Source: Ancylobacter sp. TS-1 (GTDB taxonomy: Bacteria; Pseudomonadota; Alphaproteobacteria; Rhizobiales; Xanthobacteraceae). Taken from it: a stretch of DNA of 64,000 bases. The DNA lies in contig NZ_CP045144.1 in NCBI RefSeq assembly GCF_009223885.1, positions 2,406,001 through 2,470,000 on the forward strand. The letters run 5' to 3'. Position 1 is the stretch's first letter, and every line of letters starts with the position of its first letter. Position numbers and translations under genes: made by a program. The notes under the pieces were generated by a model. That model did no database searches. It had not been told where the DNA came from and saw nothing but the letters and a program-made list of their open reading frames with translations. Positions 42,196 to 52,295 of the stretch are shown one piece after another.

Positions 42196-42821
42196 GCGGC
42201 CACCGGCGAGGCGGGGCGCCAGGCGCCGAGATCGAGCGCGTCGGACGGGCCGAAATCGAGCGGGGCATGGGTGGCGGCGACGATCAGCCCGCCTTTGTCG
42301 ACGTGAGCGCGCGCGAGAGCGGCGAAGCGCGCCTGCGCCGCCACATCGAGCGCCGTGGTCGGCTCGTCGAGCAGCCAGAGCGGGCGCTCGGCCACCAGCA
42401 GGCGGGCGAGCGCGAGGCGGCGCTTCTGCCCGGCCGAGAGCACCGCCACCGGCAGCCGCTCCAGCCCGCCGAGCCCGACCTCGGCCAGAGCCTCGCCGAC
42501 GCCGAGCGCGGGACGCCCGAGCATGTCGCGCCAGAAGGCGAGGTTCTCCGCCGCGCTCAGCGCCAGCTTGTGGGCATCGAGATGGCCGAGATAGTGCACC
42601 TCCTCGGCGAAATCCTCCGGCTCGGCGGCGCCCTCCAGCCGGAGCGTTCCGTGCGCGGGCCGCGACAGGCCGGCCAGCAGGCGCAGCAGCGACGATTTCC
42701 CGGTGCCGTTCGGCCCCGTCACGATGAGCGCGCGCCCCGATTCGAGGGTGAAGCCGAGCCCCTCGAACAGGAGCCGGACACCGCGCCGGCACGAGAGCTG
42801 CTCGACCACAAGGCGCTTCAC
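42192..42821 (-). CDS. ccmA: Heme ABC exporter ATP-binding protein CcmA
   Basis: CcmA is the ATPase of the cytochrome c maturation ABC complex. The 209-residue product has Walker A TGPNGTGKSSLLRLLAGLSR (residues 35-54), the signature LSAGQKRRLALARLL, Walker B LWLLDEPTTALD and the switch His in IVAATHAPLDF. Size is typical for CcmA. It overlaps ccmB by four bases and is divergent from acnA, a conserved neighbourhood in Hyphomicrobiales. Confidence 0.95.
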   Translation of the reverse strand: MKRLVVEQLSCRRGVRLLFEGLGFTLESGRALIVTGPNGTGKSSLLRLLAGLSRPAHGTLRLEGAAEPEDFAEEVHYLGHLDAHKLALSAAENLAFWRDMLGRPALGVGEALAEVGLGGLERLPVAVLSAGQKRRLALARLLVAERPLWLLDEPTTALDVAAQARFAALARAHVDKGGLIVAATHAPLDFGPSDALDLGAWRPASPVAA

Positions 42822-43033
42822 GAATTCGACTCCCTTACCGCTGCCTCGCGACGCACAATTTTCCGATGCAGCGCGCCATGCCCTCTAGGATCGGAGTTTG
42901 AAATGGCTCTATATAGAATTCCGAACGATGCGCCCCATGCCGCGACCAGGGCCGCGCGAGCTATAGCCCGCAAAGCTTCTCACCTCAAAGGCCCGGCGCA
43001 CCCTTGTCACACCAAAGCGGGGACCTGCCAGCC

Positions 43034-45718
<2,685 letters not shown>

Positions 45719-46036
45719 TCGCGGGCCGGTCCCGAAGATGTGAGGCCGGCGCGGGAAAGACCCCCGCGCCGGCCTTTTTCTTACGCGCCCGTGCCCGCCC
45801 TGCCGGCCGCTGCGGCAGGGCGGCGACACCGGCCCGCCGACGGCGCGGCGACACCCGAATGTGACTGGTCGCCAGCGCCGTGCCGTCCTATTGGCTAGGG
45901 CGGATCCGGTCGGGAACACCCGTCCGGGAGCCCTCCACGGGCCGGGCAAAGAGGCCGCAGCCGCGCGATTTCCGCGCGTGCCGCCGGCATCCCCGCACCG
46001 GACCCGCGAGCCCGCGACAAGGACGATCCGCCCGAC
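45719..46036. other. Intergenic region between acnA and the DUF1223 gene (318 bp)
   Basis: It holds the acnA terminator at 45743-45780 and a second hairpin at 45796-45822 (CGCCCTGCCG paired with CGGCAGGGCG, seven-base loop, no T tract). No gene is convincing in the remainder, which contains GTGACTGGTCGCC and TATTGGCTAGGG stretches that may belong to a promoter of the DUF1223 gene. Confidence 0.6.
45743..45780 (+). terminator. Rho-independent terminator of acnA
   Basis: A 12-bp perfect stem (GGCCGGCGCGGG at 45744-45755 paired with CCCGCGCCGGCC at 45763-45774) with a seven-base loop is followed by TTTTTC. It starts 25 bp after the acnA stop. Confidence 0.9.
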
Positions 46037-46894
46037 ATGTCCGTTTACGCCGCCCCCGCCCGCCGCCTGCAAGACCTCGCCCGGCACCCTGCCCGGCGAC
46101 CTGCGCGCCTTCCGAACCTTGGCGGATTCCTGCGCGGCGGGCTCGCGCGCAATGCCTGCACTCTGGCGCTGATGCTGGCGCTTCCCGCCGCCGCCTGGGC
46201 CGGCGAGACCTCCACCGAGGGCACGGCCCCCAAGGCCGTGACGGCGCCCAAGGCGATGATCGAGCTGTTCACCAGCCAGGGCTGTTCCTCCTGCCCGCCG
46301 GCCGACAAGCTGATGAGCGAGCTGGCCGAGCGCCCGGACGTCATCGCCCTGACGCTGGCCGTCGATTACTGGGACTATCTCGGCTGGAAGGACACGCTGG
46401 CCAAGCACGGCCATTCGCTGCGCCAGAAGGCCTATGCCCGCATGCGCGGCGACGGCAAGATGTTCACCCCGCAGGCGGTCGTGAACGGGCGCGTGATGGC
46501 CATCGGCTCCGACCGCGCGATGATCGAGCGCACCGTTTCCGCCATCGCCCGCCCCACCGTCCCGGTGGCGGTGGAGACCATGGGCGACCGGGTGCGGATC
46601 ACGGTCGGCGCCGCGCCCGGCGCCGGCGCGGGCGAGGTGTGGCTGTGCCCCGTCGCCTCGCGCATGAAGGTCGATATCGGCCGCGGCGAGAACGAGGGCA
46701 CCAGCATGACCTACCACAATGTGGTGCGCGGCTGGGTCAAGCTCGGCAACTGGAACGGCGACGAGGCGAGCTACGAGGCGGCGCTGCGCCGCCTGCCGGG
46801 CGACCCGACCGACGCGGTCGTCGTCTTCGTGCAGTCCGGTTCGTCGACCGAGCCCGGCCCCGTGCTCGGCGCCGCGCTCCAGCCGCTGCCCTGA
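46037..46894 (+). CDS. DUF1223 family thioredoxin-fold protein
   Basis: The 285-residue protein has an N-terminal export or anchor segment (ARNACTLALMLALPAAAWAG, residues 37-56), then a thioredoxin-like domain with MIELFTSQGCSSCPPADKLM near residue 74, giving a CSSC motif, and AVDYWDYLGWKDTLAKHGHS and FTPQAVVNGRVMAIGS. This is the DUF1223 pattern. A redox role outside the cytoplasm is inferred, but no substrate is known. The first 36 residues are Arg-rich and the real start may be a later codon. A minus-strand terminator lies just downstream. Confidence 0.86.
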   Translation: MSVYAAPARRLQDLARHPARRPARLPNLGGFLRGGLARNACTLALMLALPAAAWAGETSTEGTAPKAVTAPKAMIELFTSQGCSSCPPADKLMSELAERPDVIALTLAVDYWDYLGWKDTLAKHGHSLRQKAYARMRGDGKMFTPQAVVNGRVMAIGSDRAMIERTVSAIARPTVPVAVETMGDRVRITVGAAPGAGAGEVWLCPVASRMKVDIGRGENEGTSMTYHNVVRGWVKLGNWNGDEASYEAALRRLPGDPTDAVVVFVQSGSSTEPGPVLGAALQPLP

Positions 46895-47290
46895 CACCAG
46901 CCCGTTTCCGTTCTCATCCGGACAAAGAAAAAGGCCCGGCGGGGGAGCCGGGCCTGAAGGTCAATTCGGGGATTGAACCTAGAACGTAACGTCAGGCCGG
47001 TCCACGAGCACCGCGGGGGGCTGGGGGGCTGGGAAACCGATGCGCCACGTGCACCGGCCCAACGCTATGATGAGAGATTGGAAGCCGGGCACGGCATCGC
47101 AACGGCTGAATTCGGGCGGCCGTGTGAATTCCGTTAACGAGGGCGTGAACGGCTGTCCGCCGGGCACAAGAGCGGCCCACACGCGAAAGGCGCTTGAAGG
47201 CGCCCCCGGCGAGGTGGATCATGACAGGCAAATGACGCGTTGCGCCGGAGGCCGCCTTGGCAGCGGGCCCGGATCAGCCGGAGGAGCCGC
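46895..47290. other. Intergenic region with an antisense terminator (396 bp)
   Basis: No protein gene is convincing here. At the left edge a hairpin followed by a T tract reads on the minus strand (46924-46955), with no annotated minus-strand gene upstream of it. The next minus-strand reading frames (46979-47231) are Pro/Arg-rich and unlike proteins. A small RNA transcribed leftwards is possible. Near 47130 is an AT-rich GTTAAC patch. Confidence 0.5.
46924..46955 (-). terminator. Rho-independent terminator read leftwards, gene unknown
   Basis: On the minus strand AGGCCCGGC (46955-46947) pairs perfectly with GCCGGGCCT (46940-46932) across a six-base loop and is followed by TTTTCTTT. On the plus strand the hairpin has no T tract, so it does not serve the DUF1223 gene in the usual way. 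A weaker stem, GGTTCAAT paired with ATTGACC, lies just before it. Confidence 0.75.
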
Positions 47291-47632
47291 GTGGCGGAAA
47301 TTGACCCCATAGCCTTGCCGGTCGGCGCGCGTGCCGATCTCGTCACCTTCGACCGGCGCGAGCTCGACCTCATCCTCGACCTTTACGGGCGCATGGTGGC
47401 GCTCGGCGAATGGCGCGACTACGCCATCGACTTCACCCGCGACAAGGCCGTGTTCTCGATCTTCCGCCGCGCCGCCGAGGTGCCGATCTACCGCATCGAG
47501 AAGGACCCGCGCCTCGCCCGCCGGCAGGGCGCCTACACGGTGGTGTCGCAGACCGGCCTCATCCTGAAGCGCGGGCACGAGCTTCGCCGCGTCGTCGCGG
47601 TGCTCGAAAAGCCGCTGCGCGCGGTCAACTGA
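47291..47632 (+). CDS. DUF2794 domain protein
   Basis: The 113-residue protein has the DUF2794 pattern: FDRRELDLILDLYGRMVALG (residues 21-40), WRDYAIDFTRDKAVFSIFRR and VPIYRIEKDPRLARRQGAYT. The start is GTG at 47291, preceded by GGAGGAG, and matches the expected N-terminus; a longer frame upstream is Arg-rich and unlikely. DUF2794 is widespread in Hyphomicrobiales and of unknown function. aguB follows 26 bp later on the same strand. Confidence 0.88.
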   Translation: MAEIDPIALPVGARADLVTFDRRELDLILDLYGRMVALGEWRDYAIDFTRDKAVFSIFRRAAEVPIYRIEKDPRLARRQGAYTVVSQTGLILKRGHELRRVVAVLEKPLRAVN

Positions 47633-47658
47633 CCCGCCGACCCTCTACACCGGAGAAC

Positions 47659-48552
47659 ATGATGCGCAGCCTGACCGTTGCCGCCACCCAGATGCGCTGC
47701 GACTGGGACATCGAGGCCAACATCGCCCGCGCCGAGGCGCTGGTGCGCGAGGCCGCCGGACGCGGCGCGACGCTCATCCTGCTGCAGGAGCTGTTCGAGA
47801 CCCCCTATTTCTGCCAGGACCAGCTCTACGAGTTCCTCGACCTCGCCGCTCCCTTCGAGGGCAACCGGCTGATCGCCCGTTTCGCCGGGCTGGCCCGGGA
47901 ACTCGGCGTGGTGCTGCCGGTCTCCTTCTTCGAGCGTGCCGGGCAGGCGACGTTCAACTCCATCGCGGTGATCGACGCCGACGGCTCGATCCTCGGCCTC
48001 TACCGCAAGAGCCACATTCCGGACGGGCCGGGCTACACTGAGAAATTCTACTTCTCCCCCGGCGACACCGGCTTTCGCGTGTGGGACACGGCGGTCGGGC
48101 GCATCGGCGTCGGCATCTGCTGGGACCAGTGGTTCCCCGAATGCGCCCGCGCCATGGCGCTGCTGGGCGCCGAGGTGCTGCTCTACCCGACCGCCATCGG
48201 CTCCGAGCCGCACGATACCGGCCTCGACTCGTCCGGCCACTGGCAGCGCGTGATGCAGGGCCATGCGGGGGCCAACCTCACCCCGCTGATCGCCTCCAAC
48301 CGCATCGGCACCGAGCCGGGGCGCAACGGGACTGAGATAACCTTCTACGGCTCCTCCTTCATCGCCGGGCCGACCGGCGAGAAGGTCGCCGAGGCGGGCC
48401 GCACCGACGAGACCGTGCTCACCGCGACCTTCGACCTCGACGGCATCGCCCGCCAGCGCCAGAGCTGGGGCGTGTTCCGCGACCGGCGGCCGGAACTCTA
48501 CGCGCCGCTGCTCTCCCTCGACGGGCGCGCGCCCACCCGCCGGATCGGATGA
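47659..48552 (+). CDS. aguB: N-carbamoylputrescine amidase
   Basis: AguB hydrolyses N-carbamoylputrescine to putrescine, CO2 and ammonia. The 297-residue nitrilase-fold enzyme has the Glu-Lys-Cys triad: Glu in ILLQELFETPYFCQ (near 43), Lys in LYRKSHIPDGPGY (near 119) and Cys in GVGICWDQWFPECARAMALL (near 156). Length fits the family. Two ATGs in a row at 47659 and 47662 are possible starts. The stop overlaps the aguA start as ATGA. Confidence 0.95.
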   Translation: MMRSLTVAATQMRCDWDIEANIARAEALVREAAGRGATLILLQELFETPYFCQDQLYEFLDLAAPFEGNRLIARFAGLARELGVVLPVSFFERAGQATFNSIAVIDADGSILGLYRKSHIPDGPGYTEKFYFSPGDTGFRVWDTAVGRIGVGICWDQWFPECARAMALLGAEVLLYPTAIGSEPHDTGLDSSGHWQRVMQGHAGANLTPLIASNRIGTEPGRNGTEITFYGSSFIAGPTGEKVAEAGRTDETVLTATFDLDGIARQRQSWGVFRDRRPELYAPLLSLDGRAPTRRIG

Positions 48553-49649
48553 GCCCCATGAGCGACACCCTGACCAGCCTTCCCGCCGCCGACGGCTTCC
48601 GCATGCCGGCCGAATGGGAGCCGCATGCCGGCACCTGGATGATCTGGCCGGAGCGGCCGGACAATTGGCGCGAGGGCGCGGAGCCGGCGCAGGAGGCCTT
48701 CGTCGCGGTCGCCGGCGCCATCGCCCGCTTCGAGCCCGTCACCATGCTCGCCACCGCCCGGCAATGGCGCCATGCGCGCGCCGCCCTGCCCGCCTCGGTG
48801 CGGGTGGTGGAGGCAGCCTCCGACGATTCCTGGTGCCGCGACAGCGGCGCCACCTTCGTCACCGATGCGGCCGGGCGGGTGCGCGGCGTCGACTGGGGTT
48901 TCAACGCCTGGGGCGGGCTCTACGCGCCCTGCGACCAGGACGAGCTGATCGCCGCCAAGATGCTGGAGATCGAGCGCACCCCGCGCTACGCCGCGCCGCT
49001 GATTCTCGAGGGCGGCTCGATCCATGTCGACGGCCAGGGCACGGTGCTCACCACCGAGGAATGCCTTCTCAATCCCAACCGCAACCCGCACCTCTCCCGC
49101 GAGGAGATCGAGCAGCATCTGCGCGACTATCTCGGCATCTCCCGGGTGCTGTGGCTCGGCGCCGGCCTCGTCGACGACGAGACCTCCGGCCATATCGACA
49201 ACCTCGCCTGCTTCGTGCGCCCCGGCGTCGTCGCGCTGACCTGGTGCGAGGACCCGCTCGACCCGCAATACGCCATCTCGCGCGACGCGCTGGAGCGGCT
49301 GTCGAAGGCGACCGACGCGCGCGGGCGCTCCATCGAGGTGGTCAAGCTGCCGCTGCCGGGCCCGCTGTTCCGCACGATGGAGGAGACCATCGATCTCGGG
49401 CCGGGCTCCGGCACCATGTCGCGCGGCCTCGGCGAGCGGCTCGGCGCCTCCTATGCCAATTTCTATGTCGGCAACGGCTTCGTGCTGATGCCGCTGCTCG
49501 ACGAGGCGCATGACGAGGAAGCCGCCGGCATCCTCTCCCGCCTGTTCCCGGATCGGGAGGTGGTCGGGGTGCCGACGCGCGAGATCATCCTCGGCGGCGG
49601 CAACATCCACTGCATCACCCAGCAGCAGCCCGCCGGCACGCCGGGCTGA
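48549..49649 (+). CDS. aguA: Agmatine deiminase
   Basis: AguA converts agmatine to N-carbamoylputrescine and ammonia. The 366-residue pentein-fold enzyme has MPAEWEPHAGTWMIWPERPD (residues 19-38), WCRDSGATFV, LILEGGSIHVDGQGTVLTTE, GHIDNLACFVRPG with the catalytic His and GGGNIHCITQQQP near the C-terminus with the nucleophilic Cys. It overlaps aguB by four bases, so agmatine is taken to putrescine in two coupled steps. A REP-like repeat follows. Confidence 0.96.
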   Translation: MSPMSDTLTSLPAADGFRMPAEWEPHAGTWMIWPERPDNWREGAEPAQEAFVAVAGAIARFEPVTMLATARQWRHARAALPASVRVVEAASDDSWCRDSGATFVTDAAGRVRGVDWGFNAWGGLYAPCDQDELIAAKMLEIERTPRYAAPLILEGGSIHVDGQGTVLTTEECLLNPNRNPHLSREEIEQHLRDYLGISRVLWLGAGLVDDETSGHIDNLACFVRPGVVALTWCEDPLDPQYAISRDALERLSKATDARGRSIEVVKLPLPGPLFRTMEETIDLGPGSGTMSRGLGERLGASYANFYVGNGFVLMPLLDEAHDEEAAGILSRLFPDREVVGVPTREIILGGGNIHCITQQQPAGTPG

Positions 49650-49672
49650 GGACTTCGCCCTTTCGCCTTGCC

Positions 49673-49762
49673 GTCATCCTGGACGGCCCGCAGGGCCGAT
49701 CCGGGATCGCATGCACGATGGCGAGCGATCCCGGCTCTCCGCTGCGCTGCGGCCGGGATGAC
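49673..49762. repeat. REP-like palindromic repeat, copy 3
   Basis: The ends GTCATCCTGG and CCGGGATGAC and the block GCCGATCCGGGATCGCATGC match the copies at 14600, 25750 and 56153, with one change in the left end. It lies between the convergent aguA and reductase genes. Confidence 0.8.
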
Positions 49763-49804
49763 GGCGAACGAGGGTGGCGACGGAAAACGGCGGACAGCGC
49801 GAAT

Positions 49805-50833
49805 CTATGCCTTCACCAGCCCCAGCCGGATCAGGCTCTCGCCGGTGGCGGCGATGGCCTCATCCGCCGGGCGCGGGGTCCAGCCGAGAAGGTGCTCCGC
49901 CTTCTCGCCGCTCGCATTGCGCACGAGGCCGAGCTGCGGCACCGCCGCGCGCGCCATCGGCACGAAGGGCGCGGCGAGGCGCACCATCGCATCCGGCATC
50001 TGGAAGCGCGGCACGCGCCGCGCCGCCGGACCGAGACGCGCCCGCAGCGTGCGCGCCACCTCGATCAGCGACACGCAGTCCCCGGCCGTGGCGAGGAAGC
50101 GCTCCCCGGCCGCCTGCGGCGCGGTCATGGCGCGCAGATGCAGGTCGGCGACGTCGCGCACATCGACCACGCCGAAGAAGATGCGCGGGCAGGCGGGAAT
50201 CGCCCCTTCCAGCATCGCCTTGACGAGACGGGTCGAGGTCGACAGGTCCGGCCCCGCCACCGGCCCGAACACGCCGACGGGATTCACCGCGACCAGTTCC
50301 ATTCCGCCGCCCTCGCGGGCGATGAAATCCCACGCCGCCCGCTCGGCCAGCGTCTTGGAGACCATGTAGGGCTGCGCGTCGGCGCCCGCCGGGTCGGTCC
50401 AGTCAGTCTCGTCATAGCGCGGCTTGCGAACCGTGTGGCCGTAGCCCACCGCCGCGAAGGAAGACGTCACCACGACACGCTTCGCCCCCGCCTCACGCGC
50501 CGCCCGCAGTACCCTGAGCGTGCCCTCGCGGGCCGGGCGGATCAGCTCGTCGGCATCCCCGGGCACGCCGGCGGGAAAGGGCGAGGCGACATGCTGCACG
50601 AATTCGACACCCGCCATCGCCTGCGCCCAGCCGGCATCGTCGAGAAGATCGGCGACGGCAAAGTCCAACCGTTCCCCGGGATCGGCGCCGAGCACGCCCA
50701 GCGCCGCGCGCAATTCGCCCTCGCGCGCGGGATTGCGCAGGCTCGCGCGCACCGCATGCCCCTCGGCCAGCAGCCGGGCGATGACATGGGTGGCGATGAA
50801 GCCGCTGCCGCCGGTGACGAGCACGCTGGCCAT
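49805..50833 (-). CDS. NAD(P)-dependent epimerase/dihydroflavonol-reductase-like SDR
   Basis: The 342-residue extended short-chain dehydrogenase starts VLVTGGSGFIATHVIARLLA (residues 4-23), the Gly-rich cofactor loop, and has the catalytic pair in PYMVSKTLAERAAWDF near residue 157 (YxxxK). Arg-rich residues after the first strand suggest NADP. It lies 20 bp after larB at the end of the lar series, so it may be co-transcribed, perhaps reducing or oxidising a 2-hydroxyacid-related compound; this is speculative. Its own substrate cannot be told. Confidence 0.87.
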   Translation of the reverse strand: MASVLVTGGSGFIATHVIARLLAEGHAVRASLRNPAREGELRAALGVLGADPGERLDFAVADLLDDAGWAQAMAGVEFVQHVASPFPAGVPGDADELIRPAREGTLRVLRAAREAGAKRVVVTSSFAAVGYGHTVRKPRYDETDWTDPAGADAQPYMVSKTLAERAAWDFIAREGGGMELVAVNPVGVFGPVAGPDLSTSTRLVKAMLEGAIPACPRIFFGVVDVRDVADLHLRAMTAPQAAGERFLATAGDCVSLIEVARTLRARLGPAARRVPRFQMPDAMVRLAAPFVPMARAAVPQLGLVRNASGEKAEHLLGWTPRPADEAIAATGESLIRLGLVKA

Positions 50834-50852
50834 GCTGGCCCTTTCCCTGGAG

Positions 50853-51506
50853 CTACCCGGCCGCGCGGGCGCCCAGCATTTTGAGGGCGGCGCAAGCGGC
50901 GCCGAAGCCGTTGTCGATGTTCACGACGACCACCCCCGGCGCGCAGCTCGCCAGCGCCGAATGCAGCGCCGCGCGCCCGCCTTCCGCCACGCCATAGCCG
51001 ACCGAACTCGGCACCGCGATGACCGGGGCGCTCACCAGCCCGCCCAGCACGGAGAACAGCGCGCCCTCCATGCCGGCGACCGCGATCACCACCCTGCAGG
51101 TGCGGATTTCCTCGATCCGCGCCATCAGCCGCCACAGCCCGGCGACCCCGACATCGGCGATGAGCAGCGCCTCGTGACCGGAGAAGGCCAGCGTGCGCGC
51201 CGCCTCGCGGGCGACCGGCAGGTCGGAGGTGCCGGCCGCCACCACGGCGACCGCCCCCGCCACGGTAGGCACCGGCCCGCCGAGCACGGCGGTATGCGAG
51301 AGCGGGTCGTAATCGAGCCCGGCGCGGGCGTCCTCGTCGAGCCCCGCGAAGGCGGCCGGCTCCAGCCGGGTCAGCAGCAGCCGGGCGCGGCGCGCGCGAG
51401 CCTCGCCGAGGATGAAACCGATCTGTGCCGGGCTCTTGGCGCCGCACAGCACCGCCTCGGACACGCCGGTACGGGCGCCACGCTGCCAGTCGAACACGAA
51501 TTCCAT
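50853..51506 (-). CDS. larB: Nickel pincer cofactor biosynthesis protein LarB
   Basis: LarB carboxylates and hydrolyses nicotinic acid adenine dinucleotide to the dicarboxylated mononucleotide that starts the pincer cofactor. The 217-residue protein has a PurE-like C-terminal domain: VAAGTSDLPVAREAARTLAF (about 98-117), VAGMEGALFSVLGGLVSAPV and AVPSSVGYGVAEGG, ending NIDNGFGAACAALKMLG. It begins 3 bp after larE. It is the last cofactor gene of the larA-larC-larE-larB series. Confidence 0.94.
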   Translation of the reverse strand: MEFVFDWQRGARTGVSEAVLCGAKSPAQIGFILGEARARRARLLLTRLEPAAFAGLDEDARAGLDYDPLSHTAVLGGPVPTVAGAVAVVAAGTSDLPVAREAARTLAFSGHEALLIADVGVAGLWRLMARIEEIRTCRVVIAVAGMEGALFSVLGGLVSAPVIAVPSSVGYGVAEGGRAALHSALASCAPGVVVVNIDNGFGAACAALKMLGARAAG

Positions 51507-51509
51507 CGC

Positions 51510-52295
51510 TCAGCTCCTGACGAACATCGCGCCGCGCCGATAGGCCCGGGTGCCGGCATAGGCGCGCACCGCGCCGGCGCACAGGCCCGCCGCGATGGCG
51601 CCGATGGCCTCCGCCGCCTCCATCGCCGCGCCGTCAAGCTCGACGACGACGCCGTGATGGGTGATCCGGCAGCGCAGCGTGCCGCCCTTCGCCAGCGGCG
51701 CGAGGCGGCGCTCGGCGGTCTCGACAAAGGCGAGGTCGGCGGCGTCGATGGCGATGCCGGTCTCGACCCGGCTGGCGAGGCAGGGCTGCGCCGGCAGTTC
51801 GGCTATATCCGGCAGGCCGAGCGCGCGGGCGAGCGCGCGCACATCGGCCTTGGTCATCCCCGCCTCGATCATCGGATGCACGACGCGGCGCTCGGCGGCG
51901 GCGATGAGGCCGGGGCGGTAGTCGCCGAGATCGTCGAGATTGGCGCCGGAGGCGATGGGCCGCTCGGTCAGGCCGGCGATGCGGTCGTAAAGATTGGTCT
52001 TGCAGAAATAGCAGCGGTCGACCGGGTTGTCGCGGTAGCGCGGATCGTCGAATTCGCCGGTGCCGGTGACGACCAGTTCCCAGCCCTCGGCCTCCGCGAG
52101 GTTCCGCACCCGCGCCGTGGCCTCGGCCGGCACGGCGGGCGAGACCGCGTGGATGGCGGTGAGCGGCAACCCCTGCCGGTGCGCGAAGGTGGCAAGCGTC
52201 AGGGAATCGACGCCCCCGCTCACCGCGACCGCAAGCGTCTCGAAACGGGCGAGCACGCGCGCCAGTTCTTGCGCCAGCGCCGCGTCCTCACGCAT
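51510..52295 (-). CDS. larE: Pyridinium-dicarboxylate sulfurtransferase LarE
   Basis: LarE adenylates the dicarboxylated pyridinium and inserts sulfur at two positions. The 261-residue protein has the PP-loop AVSGGVDSLTLATFAHRQGL (residues 24-43), RCYFCKTNLYDRI and LPAQPCLASRVETG. The Cys in PCLASR corresponds to the sulfur-donating Cys of the Lactiplantibacillus enzyme; the extra CxxC suggests the type that carries a [4Fe-4S] cluster. The start at 52295 is chosen because GGAGG lies five bases upstream; it overlaps larC by 8 bp. Confidence 0.94.
   Translation of the reverse strand: MREDAALAQELARVLARFETLAVAVSGGVDSLTLATFAHRQGLPLTAIHAVSPAVPAEATARVRNLAEAEGWELVVTGTGEFDDPRYRDNPVDRCYFCKTNLYDRIAGLTERPIASGANLDDLGDYRPGLIAAAERRVVHPMIEAGMTKADVRALARALGLPDIAELPAQPCLASRVETGIAIDAADLAFVETAERRLAPLAKGGTLRCRITHHGVVVELDGAAMEAAEAIGAIAAGLCAGAVRAYAGTRAYRRGAMFVRS

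Noticed and set aside
46956..46985. tRNA-like T arm on the minus strand (GGTTCAATCCCC)
   Set aside because: The flanking bases do not form the 5-bp T stem and no acceptor or anticodon arm can be found.
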